This document shows, in pieces, positions 37,943 to 45,877 of a stretch of DNA of 64,000 bases. Both the position numbers and the translations under genes were made by a program. How positions within the stretch are numbered: position 1 is the stretch's first letter; every line of letters begins with the position of its first letter. Origin of the DNA: Saprospiraceae bacterium (GTDB taxonomy: Bacteria > Bacteroidota > Bacteroidia > Chitinophagales > Saprospiraceae); contig JANQPA010000100.1 of the NCBI GenBank assembly GCA_028285545.1, positions 186,001-250,000 on the forward strand. The letters are read 5' to 3'. The notes under the pieces were generated by a model. The model did no database searches and was not told the origin of the DNA. It was given only the letters and a program-made list of their open reading frames with translations.

Positions 37943-37978
37943 AAAAACAGAAGGCGTCGGTCGGCGCCTTCTGTTTTT
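37943..37978. terminator. terminator downstream of the histidine kinase gene
   Basis: A 14-bp perfect stem, AAAAACAGAAGGCG at 37943-37956 with its complement at 37965-37978, and an 8-base loop. On the minus strand it follows the kinase stop codon by 44 bases and ends in a T-run. It also looks functional on the plus strand. Confidence 0.85.
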
Positions 37979-38022
37979 AAGGAGATCATTCACTCATCAA
38001 TTACCGTTAAGACAAACCTCCT

Positions 38023-39942
38023 TTATTTTATTTTTACATCCACAACAGGGATAACAACCTCGACTCTGGTACCAAGAGGCTCTCCATTTAGTTCATTTTT
38101 TAAATCAATCGTTTTTACAAAAACCTGATTCTCCTTGGAGTCGTTGAGTAATTTAAGGCGGGTCTCGGTAATCAGCGTGCCTCTAGAACGGTGGTTTTGA
38201 TACCTAACATCCATGGCTTTGAGTTCTCGTGCTTTATCTCTTCCGATTCCATTATCCTGGATAACACAAAGAATAGTATCATCGTCCAGCAATGAAAATT
38301 CAATATAGACGAAACCATTATTAATACTTCTTAAGCCATGTTCAATGGCATTTTCCACGTAGGGTTGTATTATCATTGTGGGAACGCAAAAAAGATCTTC
38401 CTCGATTTCGTCATCCACTTGTATTTTGTAAGTGAATTTATCCTGGAATCTCAATTTTTCATTTATGGAAAGGTATTCATCAATAAATTCTATTTCTTTT
38501 TCGAGGACAATGCTTTCCAATTCTGAATATTCCAGGCTACGCCTCATCAAATTAGAAAATTTGGCCAGGTATTTTGATGCATTTTCCATTTCATCAGATG
38601 TAATATAATCCTGAATAGCATTTAGTGCATTATACATAAAATGCGGATTCATCTGAGCTCTTAAGGCTTTAAGTTGTAGCTGATTTGCCTGAAGTCTTAA
38701 AACTTCAGCCTCGCGTTGTTTCTTCTCAGCATCATATTTTATTTCCAGTTCTCTTTGCCGCCGATTTTCAATTTCATCCATATGAAGTTCTGAGTATTTA
38801 TCGTACAGCAACTGGTAATTATAAGCACCCTCAAAGTCTTTGCGTTCAGCATATAGGTTGGCAATGTACTTGGAGATATCCGATAATTGTCGATAATCTT
38901 TGTCGTCACTGGCAAGTTCATAGGCTTCAATGAGGTGGTGCACCGCTTTATCGTGATTTCCTAATTTACTGTATAACCTTCCGCGCCAAAATTCAATATT
39001 GGAGAAGTTGCTGTAATTTTCTTCGGGTCTTTCATCATAGAGCATTTCTGCCCGATCGAAGAGTTCGAGAGCCTCCTCGTACATTTGTTTGTCAAAATAA
39101 CAATATCCGAGGTTTGCATAGGCATTGGCACGTGCCTGCTGGCTAATGTCATCAGTAATTTCAATGGCTTTGAGAAAATACCCTTCTGCATTGGTGTTAT
39201 CATTTAATGCCATATAGCCTTTGCCCACATTAAGGTAATGCCAGGACAACCGGCCTCGCAGTCCATAATTTTCAGACATATCCACTGCCCGCAAATAAGC
39301 TTTGACGCTTTTTTTATGATCATCATTTTGCTCATAAATTGCGCCCAAACCACTACTAATGATGGTTAAAAAATAATAATCCTTAAGGCTAAGTGCTTCT
39401 GGCCCGCTGGTCATTGTTTTTTCGGCCTCCAAAAAAAGCTGTACTGCCTGTGAAAGATCTTTAAGGTGAAGGTGAAGATAACCTCTCCGACAAATTGACC
39501 TTCCAATCATTTGCTCGTTCGGAAAACTGTTTAGGAGCTTATCCACCTTATCAAGAAGTTGCTCCGCTTTTTCCCAGTTATTCAAATTAAGGCAGGTACC
39601 TGAATAGTCAATATAAACATCAACTAATTGCTGGACCTGGCCGATAGATTCCAATTCTTCAATGGTTTCTTCAAAAAGCACCTTTGCGGAGGCATAATTA
39701 TACATTTGGTTCTCAAACAATGCCCGGTTCCAGGTATAATTAAGGTGAAGCTCCGGATAGTCATAACTACGAAGAATTTGCTCCTGCTCTTCAAGTAAAG
39801 CCTTACTCCGAATTACATTCGTAAAAAGGTAATGGCTTACCAGCTGGTCGATTACCAGGAGTCTTTGCTTAGAATCAATAAAATCTACTAATTGATCCTC
39901 CAGTTGTTGTACATATTGGAAGCGATTAACCGGGCCAAACAT
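38023..39942 (-). CDS. soluble LytS-type histidine kinase with N-terminal TPR repeats
   Basis: A 639-residue kinase with no membrane span or signal peptide. Residues about 20-390 are helical TPR-like repeats (e.g. ANAYANLGYCYFDKQMYEEA, ALELFDRAEMLYDE). A coiled-coil (about 385-430) leads to the LytS/YehU-type phosphoacceptor QMNPHFMYNALN with His 434, and the ATPase domain has QPYVENAIEHGL (N-box) and DNGIGRD. It probably phosphorylates the LytTR regulator encoded 500 bases upstream on the same strand. A 49-codon GG-leader peptide gene lies between them. TPR domains bind peptides in Gram-positive pheromone receptors, so an intracellular peptide ligand is a plausible hypothesis, not shown. Confidence 0.88.
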   Translation of the reverse strand: MFGPVNRFQYVQQLEDQLVDFIDSKQRLLVIDQLVSHYLFTNVIRSKALLEEQEQILRSYDYPELHLNYTWNRALFENQMYNYASAKVLFEETIEELESIGQVQQLVDVYIDYSGTCLNLNNWEKAEQLLDKVDKLLNSFPNEQMIGRSICRRGYLHLHLKDLSQAVQLFLEAEKTMTSGPEALSLKDYYFLTIISSGLGAIYEQNDDHKKSVKAYLRAVDMSENYGLRGRLSWHYLNVGKGYMALNDNTNAEGYFLKAIEITDDISQQARANAYANLGYCYFDKQMYEEALELFDRAEMLYDERPEENYSNFSNIEFWRGRLYSKLGNHDKAVHHLIEAYELASDDKDYRQLSDISKYIANLYAERKDFEGAYNYQLLYDKYSELHMDEIENRRQRELEIKYDAEKKQREAEVLRLQANQLQLKALRAQMNPHFMYNALNAIQDYITSDEMENASKYLAKFSNLMRRSLEYSELESIVLEKEIEFIDEYLSINEKLRFQDKFTYKIQVDDEIEEDLFCVPTMIIQPYVENAIEHGLRSINNGFVYIEFSLLDDDTILCVIQDNGIGRDKARELKAMDVRYQNHRSRGTLITETRLKLLNDSKENQVFVKTIDLKNELNGEPLGTRVEVVIPVVDVKIK

Positions 39943-39963
39943 ATAAAAAGGTTTCTTAAAATA

Positions 39964-40003
39964 CTAAAGGACTATATTTCAAAGATGAAATATAGTCCTT
40001 TAG
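39964..40003. repeat. 17-bp hairpin between the GG-peptide and kinase genes
   Basis: A perfect stem, CTAAAGGACTATATTTC at 39964-39980 with its complement at 39987-40003 and a six-base loop. On the minus strand it follows the peptide stop by 32 bases and precedes the kinase start by 21. It has only a weak T-run after it, so it may be an attenuator or RNA-processing site that makes more peptide mRNA than kinase mRNA. Confidence 0.75.
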
Positions 40004-40035
40004 TCCTTTCTATTCAAAAGATCGCGAAATAAAAA

Positions 40036-40185
40036 TTACTGAGGAGTGAAATTACCACATCCGTTACTACCTCGTTTTGATCTTTTTCCTTTCCCTCCTA
40101 TGATTTTTTTCATTTCTACCTTGCCTAAGGTTTTTAAATCCTTACTTTTTTCTAAATCTTTTAGGTTCTTTTTATTTTTTCCCAT
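40036..40185 (-). CDS. 49-residue GG-leader peptide precursor (bacteriocin or pheromone type)
   Basis: The frame from ATG at 40185 to TAA at 40036 encodes a charged leader MGKNKKNLKDLEKSKDLKTL followed by GKVEMKKIIGG, the double-glycine leader ending usual in Bacteroidota peptide precursors. Cleavage after Gly 31 would release KGKRSKRGSNGCGNFTPQ, 18 residues with five basic side chains and one Cys. No C39-peptidase transporter gene is in the window. The gene lies between a LytTR regulator and its likely kinase, as peptide pheromone genes do in Gram-positive quorum-sensing loci. Antimicrobial or signalling use is open. Confidence 0.65.
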   Translation of the reverse strand: MGKNKKNLKDLEKSKDLKTLGKVEMKKIIGGKGKRSKRGSNGCGNFTPQ

Positions 40186-40296
40186 AGTATCTGATTTTTG
40201 AGTTTAATATGTGAACACGGGATACAAGATTATAATACTATCAACAATGAAATTTTTCTTAAAAGTACAAAATTATTCGAATTTTATCTCATATGT

Positions 40297-40339
40297 TCTC
40301 TTATTCAAATACATATTTATTGTTCCTATAAATAAGAGA
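40297..40339. repeat. inverted repeat upstream of the GG-peptide gene
   Basis: TCTCTTATT at 40297-40305 and its complement AATAAGAGA at 40331-40339 are 25 bases apart. AATAAGA recurs directly downstream (ACAAATAAGATA). It lies about 110 bases upstream of the peptide gene and could be a regulator-binding site; nothing proves this. Confidence 0.4.
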
Positions 40340-40453
40340 CAAATAAGATACCTAACATTCAACTAAGTATCAAGGGGGGCAGAAATTTACATGAAAAGGT
40401 CGCTGTAGCGATTAAATGTATGAAAAGGCTTAGAATGAAGGTATTTAGAAGCT

Positions 40454-41218
40454 TTAAAGCCCTTCCTGCAATCGTCTGATCTGCTCCATAAAGGCAGGTC
40501 TGCGTCTACGGGATACTTCGATTCTTTTTTCATCATCCATAATTAGATAACCTCCATCACCTTTAACAAACTTTCTCATATAATTGAGGTTAATAACATG
40601 GCGTTTATGGACTCTGTAGAAATTGTAGGGGCCAAGCATATCTTCAAAAGATTTTATGGTTTTTGAAGCAGTAATGCGTTCTCCATCTTCCATAAAGATA
40701 TGGGTATAATTATCTTCAGCTTCGAAACGGACGATATTTTGAATATCAATAAAGTAAATACCATCCAAAGCAGAAATACTCATTTTTCTAAAAGCATTTG
40801 GATTATTATGATAAACATTATTAAAAATTTCCAAACGCTTATTTATATATCTACTCTTCTTACTTTTAACACGTCTAACGGCTTCTACCAACTTGTCCGG
40901 ATCTATTGGCTTAGTAATGTAGCCAATAGAACTGTATTCACAAGCTTTAATCGCATACTCCTCGTAAGCCGTAACAAATATTATTTCAAAATCCAGAGGT
41001 TCCAGGATGTTTAACAACTGAAAAACCAGGCCATCCGGAAGACTAATATCAAGAAATGCAAGATCAGGACTTTCATCCATCGCATCAAACAGTCTAGCAG
41101 CTTCCTTTATACTGGAGGCTGTACCCACAATTTCAACTTCAGCACAATTCTGAGCCAATAAATTCTTTAAATTATTTAGTCCTCGAACTTCGTCTTCAAC
41201 AATTATTGCTTTGGTCAC
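40454..41218 (-). CDS. LytTR-family response regulator
   Basis: A 254-residue regulator. The receiver domain (1-120) has acidic residues in VEDE and the phosphoacceptor Asp 57 in AFLDISLPDG. The C-terminal LytTR DNA-binding domain (about 148-250) has the pattern FEAEDNYTHIFMEDGERI ... RVHKRHVINLNYM. It is probably the partner of the TPR kinase encoded on the same strand. A 268-base gap separates it from the GG-peptide gene, enough for a separate promoter there. Confidence 0.92.
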   Translation of the reverse strand: MTKAIIVEDEVRGLNNLKNLLAQNCAEVEIVGTASSIKEAARLFDAMDESPDLAFLDISLPDGLVFQLLNILEPLDFEIIFVTAYEEYAIKACEYSSIGYITKPIDPDKLVEAVRRVKSKKSRYINKRLEIFNNVYHNNPNAFRKMSISALDGIYFIDIQNIVRFEAEDNYTHIFMEDGERITASKTIKSFEDMLGPYNFYRVHKRHVINLNYMRKFVKGDGGYLIMDDEKRIEVSRRRRPAFMEQIRRLQEGL

Positions 41219-41321
41219 TGTTTTCCATTTAATTTACGCGAAGATACATTAAAAGATTCAAAATGCGACAGCTAAAAAGCAGATTTTTTTTATTTTTCGT
41301 CTTATTAAAATAAATATTAAC

Positions 41322-42167
41322 ATGCCAAAACAGGAGATCAAACCTAACCCTGTAAAAGAAAAAATTCATGAAATAATATTTGAAGCCGATACTTTTTACG
41401 GAAAAGTGTTCGACATTAGCCTCCTTGTGGTTATTATTGCTAGTATAGTAGTGGTAATGCTAGAGAGTGTGGAACCTTTGAGAGATCAGTATTTGGATGT
41501 CTTCCAGGCCCTGGAATGGACCTTTACCATCATTTTTACCATCGAATATATTTTGCGTTTATATTGTGTTTATAAACCCCTAAAATATGCCACCAGTTTT
41601 TATGGAATTGTAGATTTGCTGGCTACTCTTCCAACATATCTTGCATTACTTATTAGCGGAACTCAATATTTTATTATAATCAGAGGCCTTCGTTTATTAC
41701 GAGTATTTAGAATATTTAAATTAGGGCATTTTATGATCGAGGGCCGAGTATTAATGGCCGCTATAAAAGCCAGCAGAGCAAAGATCACGGTCTTCCTCAT
41801 TTTTGTCTTATTAATGATTACCATTGTTGGTGCTTTAATGTATCTGGTAGAAGGAGGGCAAAACCCTGATTTTTCCAGTATTCCTATGTCGATGTATTGG
41901 GCAGTGGTAACCCTTACTACCGTTGGGTATGGAGACATCACTCCCCAAACCAATCTAGGCCAATTTTTATCTGCTGCTGTTATGATCCTTGGCTATGCCG
42001 TTTTAGCTGTTCCTACCGGAATCGTTTCTGCAGAAATCATCAACAGTGAAAATATCAGGAACAAAAAAGGAAATACACAAAGCTGCCGTTATTGCGGACA
42101 GGAGGATCATGATAATGATGCAGTATATTGTAAATATTGTGGTGAATCTTTAAAATCTGAACAATAA
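41322..42167 (+). CDS. voltage-gated-type potassium channel with C-terminal zinc ribbon
   Basis: A 281-residue channel subunit with six membrane segments (about 30-240). The fourth has the voltage-sensor arginines RGLRLLRVFRIFK (121-133), and the pore loop carries the potassium filter TTVGYGD at 199-205. After the last span, a four-Cys zinc-ribbon (CRYCG at 255-259 and CKYCG at 270-274) is present in the cytoplasmic tail. The protein would form a tetrameric channel in the inner membrane. The ribbon may bind metal or regulate gating. Confidence 0.92.
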   Translation: MPKQEIKPNPVKEKIHEIIFEADTFYGKVFDISLLVVIIASIVVVMLESVEPLRDQYLDVFQALEWTFTIIFTIEYILRLYCVYKPLKYATSFYGIVDLLATLPTYLALLISGTQYFIIIRGLRLLRVFRIFKLGHFMIEGRVLMAAIKASRAKITVFLIFVLLMITIVGALMYLVEGGQNPDFSSIPMSMYWAVVTLTTVGYGDITPQTNLGQFLSAAVMILGYAVLAVPTGIVSAEIINSENIRNKKGNTQSCRYCGQEDHDNDAVYCKYCGESLKSEQ

Positions 42168-42184
42168 AAAATTCCAAGCCTCCA

Positions 42185-42616
42185 TTATTTTTTGGCTCCT
42201 GGGGTTTTGAAAGTAGCAAATAATCGTTTTATACTATATCTCCCACTTCCTTTAGCCCATATGATAAAGAGGGCCCCAGTAATTCCCATATTCTTCATGA
42301 AGTCAATCAGATTCATTCTTCTCAACTGCAAGGTGTCCGAAACATCCCAAAAACTATAAGTAATAAGGGTCGCAGGAATCCAATAAAGCAATAGTAATAT
42401 CACCGCCAGCTTAACCCTATATCCAATTATGAGGAGTGTGCTGGAAAGAATTAACAAAAATATCACTGAAAATATCCAAAAATCAGGGTGCCAGTTTATT
42501 CCATAGTTCTCCATTAAAGTTTTAGTCTTATCCAGGAAAAGTACACCATTATAAGCTTCAAACAAAAAAAGTGATCCAAGTAAAATTCTTCCAATCAGAT
42601 CTGCAACATCTTTCAT
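42185..42616 (-). CDS. DoxX-like membrane protein
   Basis: A 143-residue protein with four hydrophobic segments (about 5-25, 48-64, 68-88, 105-122). The pattern GRILLGSLFLFEAYNGVL at the start and GALFIIWAKGSGRYS at the end resembles DoxX family proteins. These are small inner-membrane proteins with links to oxidative stress but no agreed function. Its stop is 17 bases from that of the convergent channel gene. Confidence 0.72.
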   Translation of the reverse strand: MKDVADLIGRILLGSLFLFEAYNGVLFLDKTKTLMENYGINWHPDFWIFSVIFLLILSSTLLIIGYRVKLAVILLLLYWIPATLITYSFWDVSDTLQLRRMNLIDFMKNMGITGALFIIWAKGSGRYSIKRLFATFKTPGAKK

Positions 42617-42708
42617 ATTCTGTAATAATTTTAGGGCTTTTAAGTCTTATCTCCCAGAGGCTAAAGGTAAAACTTTCTTCCCCTAAATAATTCTAAAAGC
42701 AATTGGGT

Positions 42709-44274
42709 TTAACTTTTTTCTTTATAAAATTTGGAAAGAGCCAGGGCCACGTTCTGGCCATCCATAGCTGCAGAAATAATACCACCAGCATAACCCGCAC
42801 CCTCACCACAAGGAAAAAGCCCCTGGATATCGGGATGTTGATAATTTTCCCGAATTCTAGGGATCCGAATAGGTGAACTGGTTCGACTTTCTGTACCAAT
42901 GACAACCGCTTCATTGGTGTAATAGCCTTTCATTTTCTTTCCAAAATTGAGGATCCCCTGCCTAAGTCGTTGATAAATAAAACCTGGAAGAAGTTCATGC
43001 AATGGAGCCGAAATGTGCCCCGGGATGTATGAGGTAGGAGGAATATCTTTTGATAATTTTCCTTCAACAAAGTCCATCAAACGCTGGGCAGGAGCTTTTT
43101 GAGAACCATCTCCGTATTCAAACATCCGCTGCTCTATTTCTTTTTGTAAAGTCAAACCTGCAAAAACTCCATATTGCTCATAATCCTGAAGGTCCTCTAA
43201 TTCCACAGCCACCACTGTTCCCGAATTAGCATAAGCAGAATCTCGACGAGACAGAGACATTCCATTCACTACTATTTCTCCAGGACTGGTAGCGGCCGGC
43301 ACCACCAAACCTCCAGGGCACATACAAAAGGAAAATACTCCCCGACCATCCACCTGAGTAGACAGACGGTAACTTGCTGCCGGTAAGGCATTTTCGCGAG
43401 ACTCCTGGTTGTATTGAATTTTGTCGATCAGCATTTGGGAATGTTCAATTCGAACACCAAGAGCAAAAGATTTAGGTTCAATAGTTATTGACTTGCGCCA
43501 CAACATTTGATAAATATCTCTGGCAGAATGACCCGTTGCTAAAATGATTGCATCGCCATAATATTCCTGTGAATCATTAATAATGACTCCCTTAACCACA
43601 AAATCTTCAATAATCAGGTCAGTTACATGACTGTCAAAGTGTATTTCTCCGCCCAATTGAAGAATACTCTCCCTAATGGCAGCCACAATTTTTGGTAATT
43701 TATTCGACCCTATATGTGGGTGAGCATCAATTAAAATATCCTCCTCAGCTCCATGCTCTACCAGCAGCCGTAATACTTTATATATATCTCCTCGCTTATG
43801 GGATCTGGTATATAATTTGCCATCAGAATAAGTACCAGCTCCTCCCTCGCCAAAGCAATAGTTTGAGTGTGGATTTACCACTCCAAATTGTTGGATGGCC
43901 CTTAAATCTCGACGACGAGATCTAACATCTTTTCCTCTTTCGAAAACTACCGGTTTGATTCCTCTTTCAATCAATTCAAGGGCGGCAAAATAACCGGCCG
44001 GTCCTGCACCAATAATTATAGCTGAGTCGGCATTACTAACAGAACGATATGATTTTAGAATGGCTTGTTCAGGCTGGAATTTTTCATTAATATAAATGGC
44101 AAGTCTTAAGCGAAAAAAAGCCTGATACCCCCTTGCATCTACAGACCTTCTTAAAAGTTGTAAATGTTCAATTTGCTCTTTCTTGATTTTCAATTTATGT
44201 GCTGCCTTACTTCGGATCAGCTCCATATTATTTGCCTCAACAGGCAACAGTTTTAATTCAATCTCTTTAATCAT
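42709..44274 (-). CDS. FAD-dependent oxidoreductase (COG2509 type)
   Basis: A 521-residue flavoprotein. An N-terminal domain of about 90 residues precedes the FAD-binding loop IIIGAGPAGYFAALELIERG (about 87-106). Typical family stretches follow: YCFGEGGAGTYSDGKLYTR, ATGHSARDIY and FPCGEGAGYAGGIISAAMDG at the end. This is the uncharacterised dehydrogenase group COG2509. It lies 6 bases after a small exported-protein gene, so the two are co-transcribed. The substrate is unknown. Confidence 0.87.
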   Translation of the reverse strand: MIKEIELKLLPVEANNMELIRSKAAHKLKIKKEQIEHLQLLRRSVDARGYQAFFRLRLAIYINEKFQPEQAILKSYRSVSNADSAIIIGAGPAGYFAALELIERGIKPVVFERGKDVRSRRRDLRAIQQFGVVNPHSNYCFGEGGAGTYSDGKLYTRSHKRGDIYKVLRLLVEHGAEEDILIDAHPHIGSNKLPKIVAAIRESILQLGGEIHFDSHVTDLIIEDFVVKGVIINDSQEYYGDAIILATGHSARDIYQMLWRKSITIEPKSFALGVRIEHSQMLIDKIQYNQESRENALPAASYRLSTQVDGRGVFSFCMCPGGLVVPAATSPGEIVVNGMSLSRRDSAYANSGTVVAVELEDLQDYEQYGVFAGLTLQKEIEQRMFEYGDGSQKAPAQRLMDFVEGKLSKDIPPTSYIPGHISAPLHELLPGFIYQRLRQGILNFGKKMKGYYTNEAVVIGTESRTSSPIRIPRIRENYQHPDIQGLFPCGEGAGYAGGIISAAMDGQNVALALSKFYKEKS

Positions 44275-44280
44275 TCCTCC

Positions 44281-44730
44281 CTACTTATTATTAGATTTTT
44301 CTGGGGGCAGTTCTCTTTTCCAGGTTGTATCATCTACTTTTACTAAAAACTCTGGCATATAAATAAGGAGTCTTATTTTTTCACTAATGTCCCCCTTTTT
44401 TGTACCCAAGGGAGTCCGTTCTTCTAATACATTGGATAATATGATCAGATCGGTTTCTCTTTGTGTTTGTAATTCATAACGTTTTTCCTTCATTAAAAAC
44501 TCAAGAATGGCATCATTGGCATTGGTTAACCCAACATTTGTTTCTACCATAATATGCCGGCTTGGCCAAACCTCTACTTCCCATTGGTATTCATCATTTT
44601 CTGCCCACAAGTCAATTTTAACCATTCCTACCGAATCAATTTCAAAAACCTGATGCATTGATCTCGACAATTGCCCTTTTAGAGTAAAGGAAATCATAAA
44701 ACCTAATAAAATCAATATTGCTTTCTTCAT
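44281..44730 (-). CDS. small exported protein of unknown function
   Basis: A 149-residue protein with a cleavable signal peptide (MKKAILILLGFMISFTLKG). The mature part is a beta-rich domain, as in the polysaccharide-like or auto-transporter adhesin-like DUF families, with EWEVEVWPSRHIMVETNV-type alternation, but I cannot place it in a family. It is the first gene of a pair with the FAD oxidoreductase, spaced 6 bases apart. Confidence 0.65.
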   Translation of the reverse strand: MKKAILILLGFMISFTLKGQLSRSMHQVFEIDSVGMVKIDLWAENDEYQWEVEVWPSRHIMVETNVGLTNANDAILEFLMKEKRYELQTQRETDLIILSNVLEERTPLGTKKGDISEKIRLLIYMPEFLVKVDDTTWKRELPPEKSNNK

Positions 44731-44807
44731 AATTCTTTATTTGTTGCCGGTTGATAGTTGTTAGTTGATAATCAATTCAAATACAATGAATTTCTAATCT
44801 TCCACCT

Positions 44808-45620
44808 TCATAAAATGGCTTTTCTAATTCGCAATAATTTTTCCAGCATGGGCTCAAGTCGGTCCAAGGGCAGCATATTGGCTGCATCAGATTTAGCCTC
44901 TGAAGGTCTTGGGTGTGTTTCAATAAATAAACCATCGACACCAACAGCAACTCCTGCTTTGGCAATAGTTTCGATTAAGGCCGGTTTGCCCCCCGTTACG
45001 CCACTGGCCTGATTAGGTTGTTGGAGAGAGTGGGTGCAGTCCAATACAACCGGCTGACCAAAAGATTGCATTAGGGGAATTCCACGAAAATCAACTACTA
45101 AATCCTGGTACCCAAAAGTAACCCCTCTTTCCGTGAGCATAACTTTTTCATTACCGGAATCCAACACCTTATTCCGAGCAAACTTCATGGCCTCAGCACT
45201 TAAAAACTGACCTTTTTTAATATTCACAACCTTGCCGGTTTTCGCAGCAGCTACAATTAGATTGGTTTGTCTGCATAGAAAAGCAGGAATCTGTAAAATA
45301 TCTACTACCTCAGCAGCTATGGTTGCTTCTTCATCAGTATGTATATCTGTGGTAGTGGGTACTCCAAAATGATTCCCAACCTCTTTTAGAATGTTAAGGG
45401 CTTTTTCATCCCCTATCCCCGTAAACGAGTCAATTCTAGATCGATTGGCCTTTCTGTACGATCCTTTAAAAATATAGGGGATCTCTAATTGATTACAGAT
45501 TGTTGATACTCTTTCGGCTATTTCAAAGGCTATATCTCTGCCCTCAATGGCGCAGGGCCCGGCAATAACAAAAAAATTTCCTGAGTCGACATGCTTTGTT
45601 TTTGGAATCTCCGCTAGCAT
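44808..45620 (-). CDS. kdsA: 3-deoxy-8-phosphooctulonate synthase
   Basis: A 270-residue enzyme with KdsA motifs: FVIAGPCAIEGRD (phosphoenolpyruvate side), FKGSYRKANRSR (substrate phosphate) and DCTHSLQQPN (metal-site Asp). It condenses arabinose 5-phosphate with phosphoenolpyruvate to make the Kdo precursor of lipopolysaccharide. The ATG at 45620 is preferred to one 14 codons earlier because the family aligns from MLAEIPK and the extra residues are hydrophobic. Its upstream region holds repeat copy C. Confidence 0.95.
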   Translation of the reverse strand: MLAEIPKTKHVDSGNFFVIAGPCAIEGRDIAFEIAERVSTICNQLEIPYIFKGSYRKANRSRIDSFTGIGDEKALNILKEVGNHFGVPTTTDIHTDEEATIAAEVVDILQIPAFLCRQTNLIVAAAKTGKVVNIKKGQFLSAEAMKFARNKVLDSGNEKVMLTERGVTFGYQDLVVDFRGIPLMQSFGQPVVLDCTHSLQQPNQASGVTGGKPALIETIAKAGVAVGVDGLFIETHPRPSEAKSDAANMLPLDRLEPMLEKLLRIRKAIL

Positions 45621-45693
45621 TAATTGTATTTTTAAAATTAGACTATATTCATAATGGTACAAATTTATTTATTTTCGGCTTATTAGTGGTCTG

Positions 45694-45861
45694 GAGGGCG
45701 TCTCATATCCCGATAGCTATCGGGATCCTCGTTCTGATCCGCCAAATAATTTTCTTTTTGAGAGCATTTTTTTAAGGGAAAATGAATTTTTCCCTTAAAA
45801 AAATGCTCTCAAAGAAATAATATTGGCTGGCGAATCCGTCTCAGGCGGATGAGACAACCTC
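45694..45861 (+). repeat. palindromic repeat element, copy C (168 bp)
   Basis: It begins with GAGGGCGTCTCAT and ends with ATGAGACAACCTC. It contains CCCGATAGCTATCGGG, then the shared inner parts CCGCCAAATAATTTTC and AAATAATATTGGCTGGCG. Its core is a perfect 23-bp stem (45760-45782 with 45788-45810), unlike the cores of copies A and B. It fills the gap between the divergent kdsA and phosphoesterase genes. Confidence 0.85.
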
Positions 45862-45877
45862 TATAAAACCAAACAAT

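Noticed and set aside
37790-38128. A 112-codon plus-strand frame over the third hairpin module and the end of the kinase gene
   Set aside because: It starts with a non-ATG codon inside the hairpin module, runs through a terminator and overlaps the kinase gene antisense; its composition is lysine/asparagine-rich chance translation.
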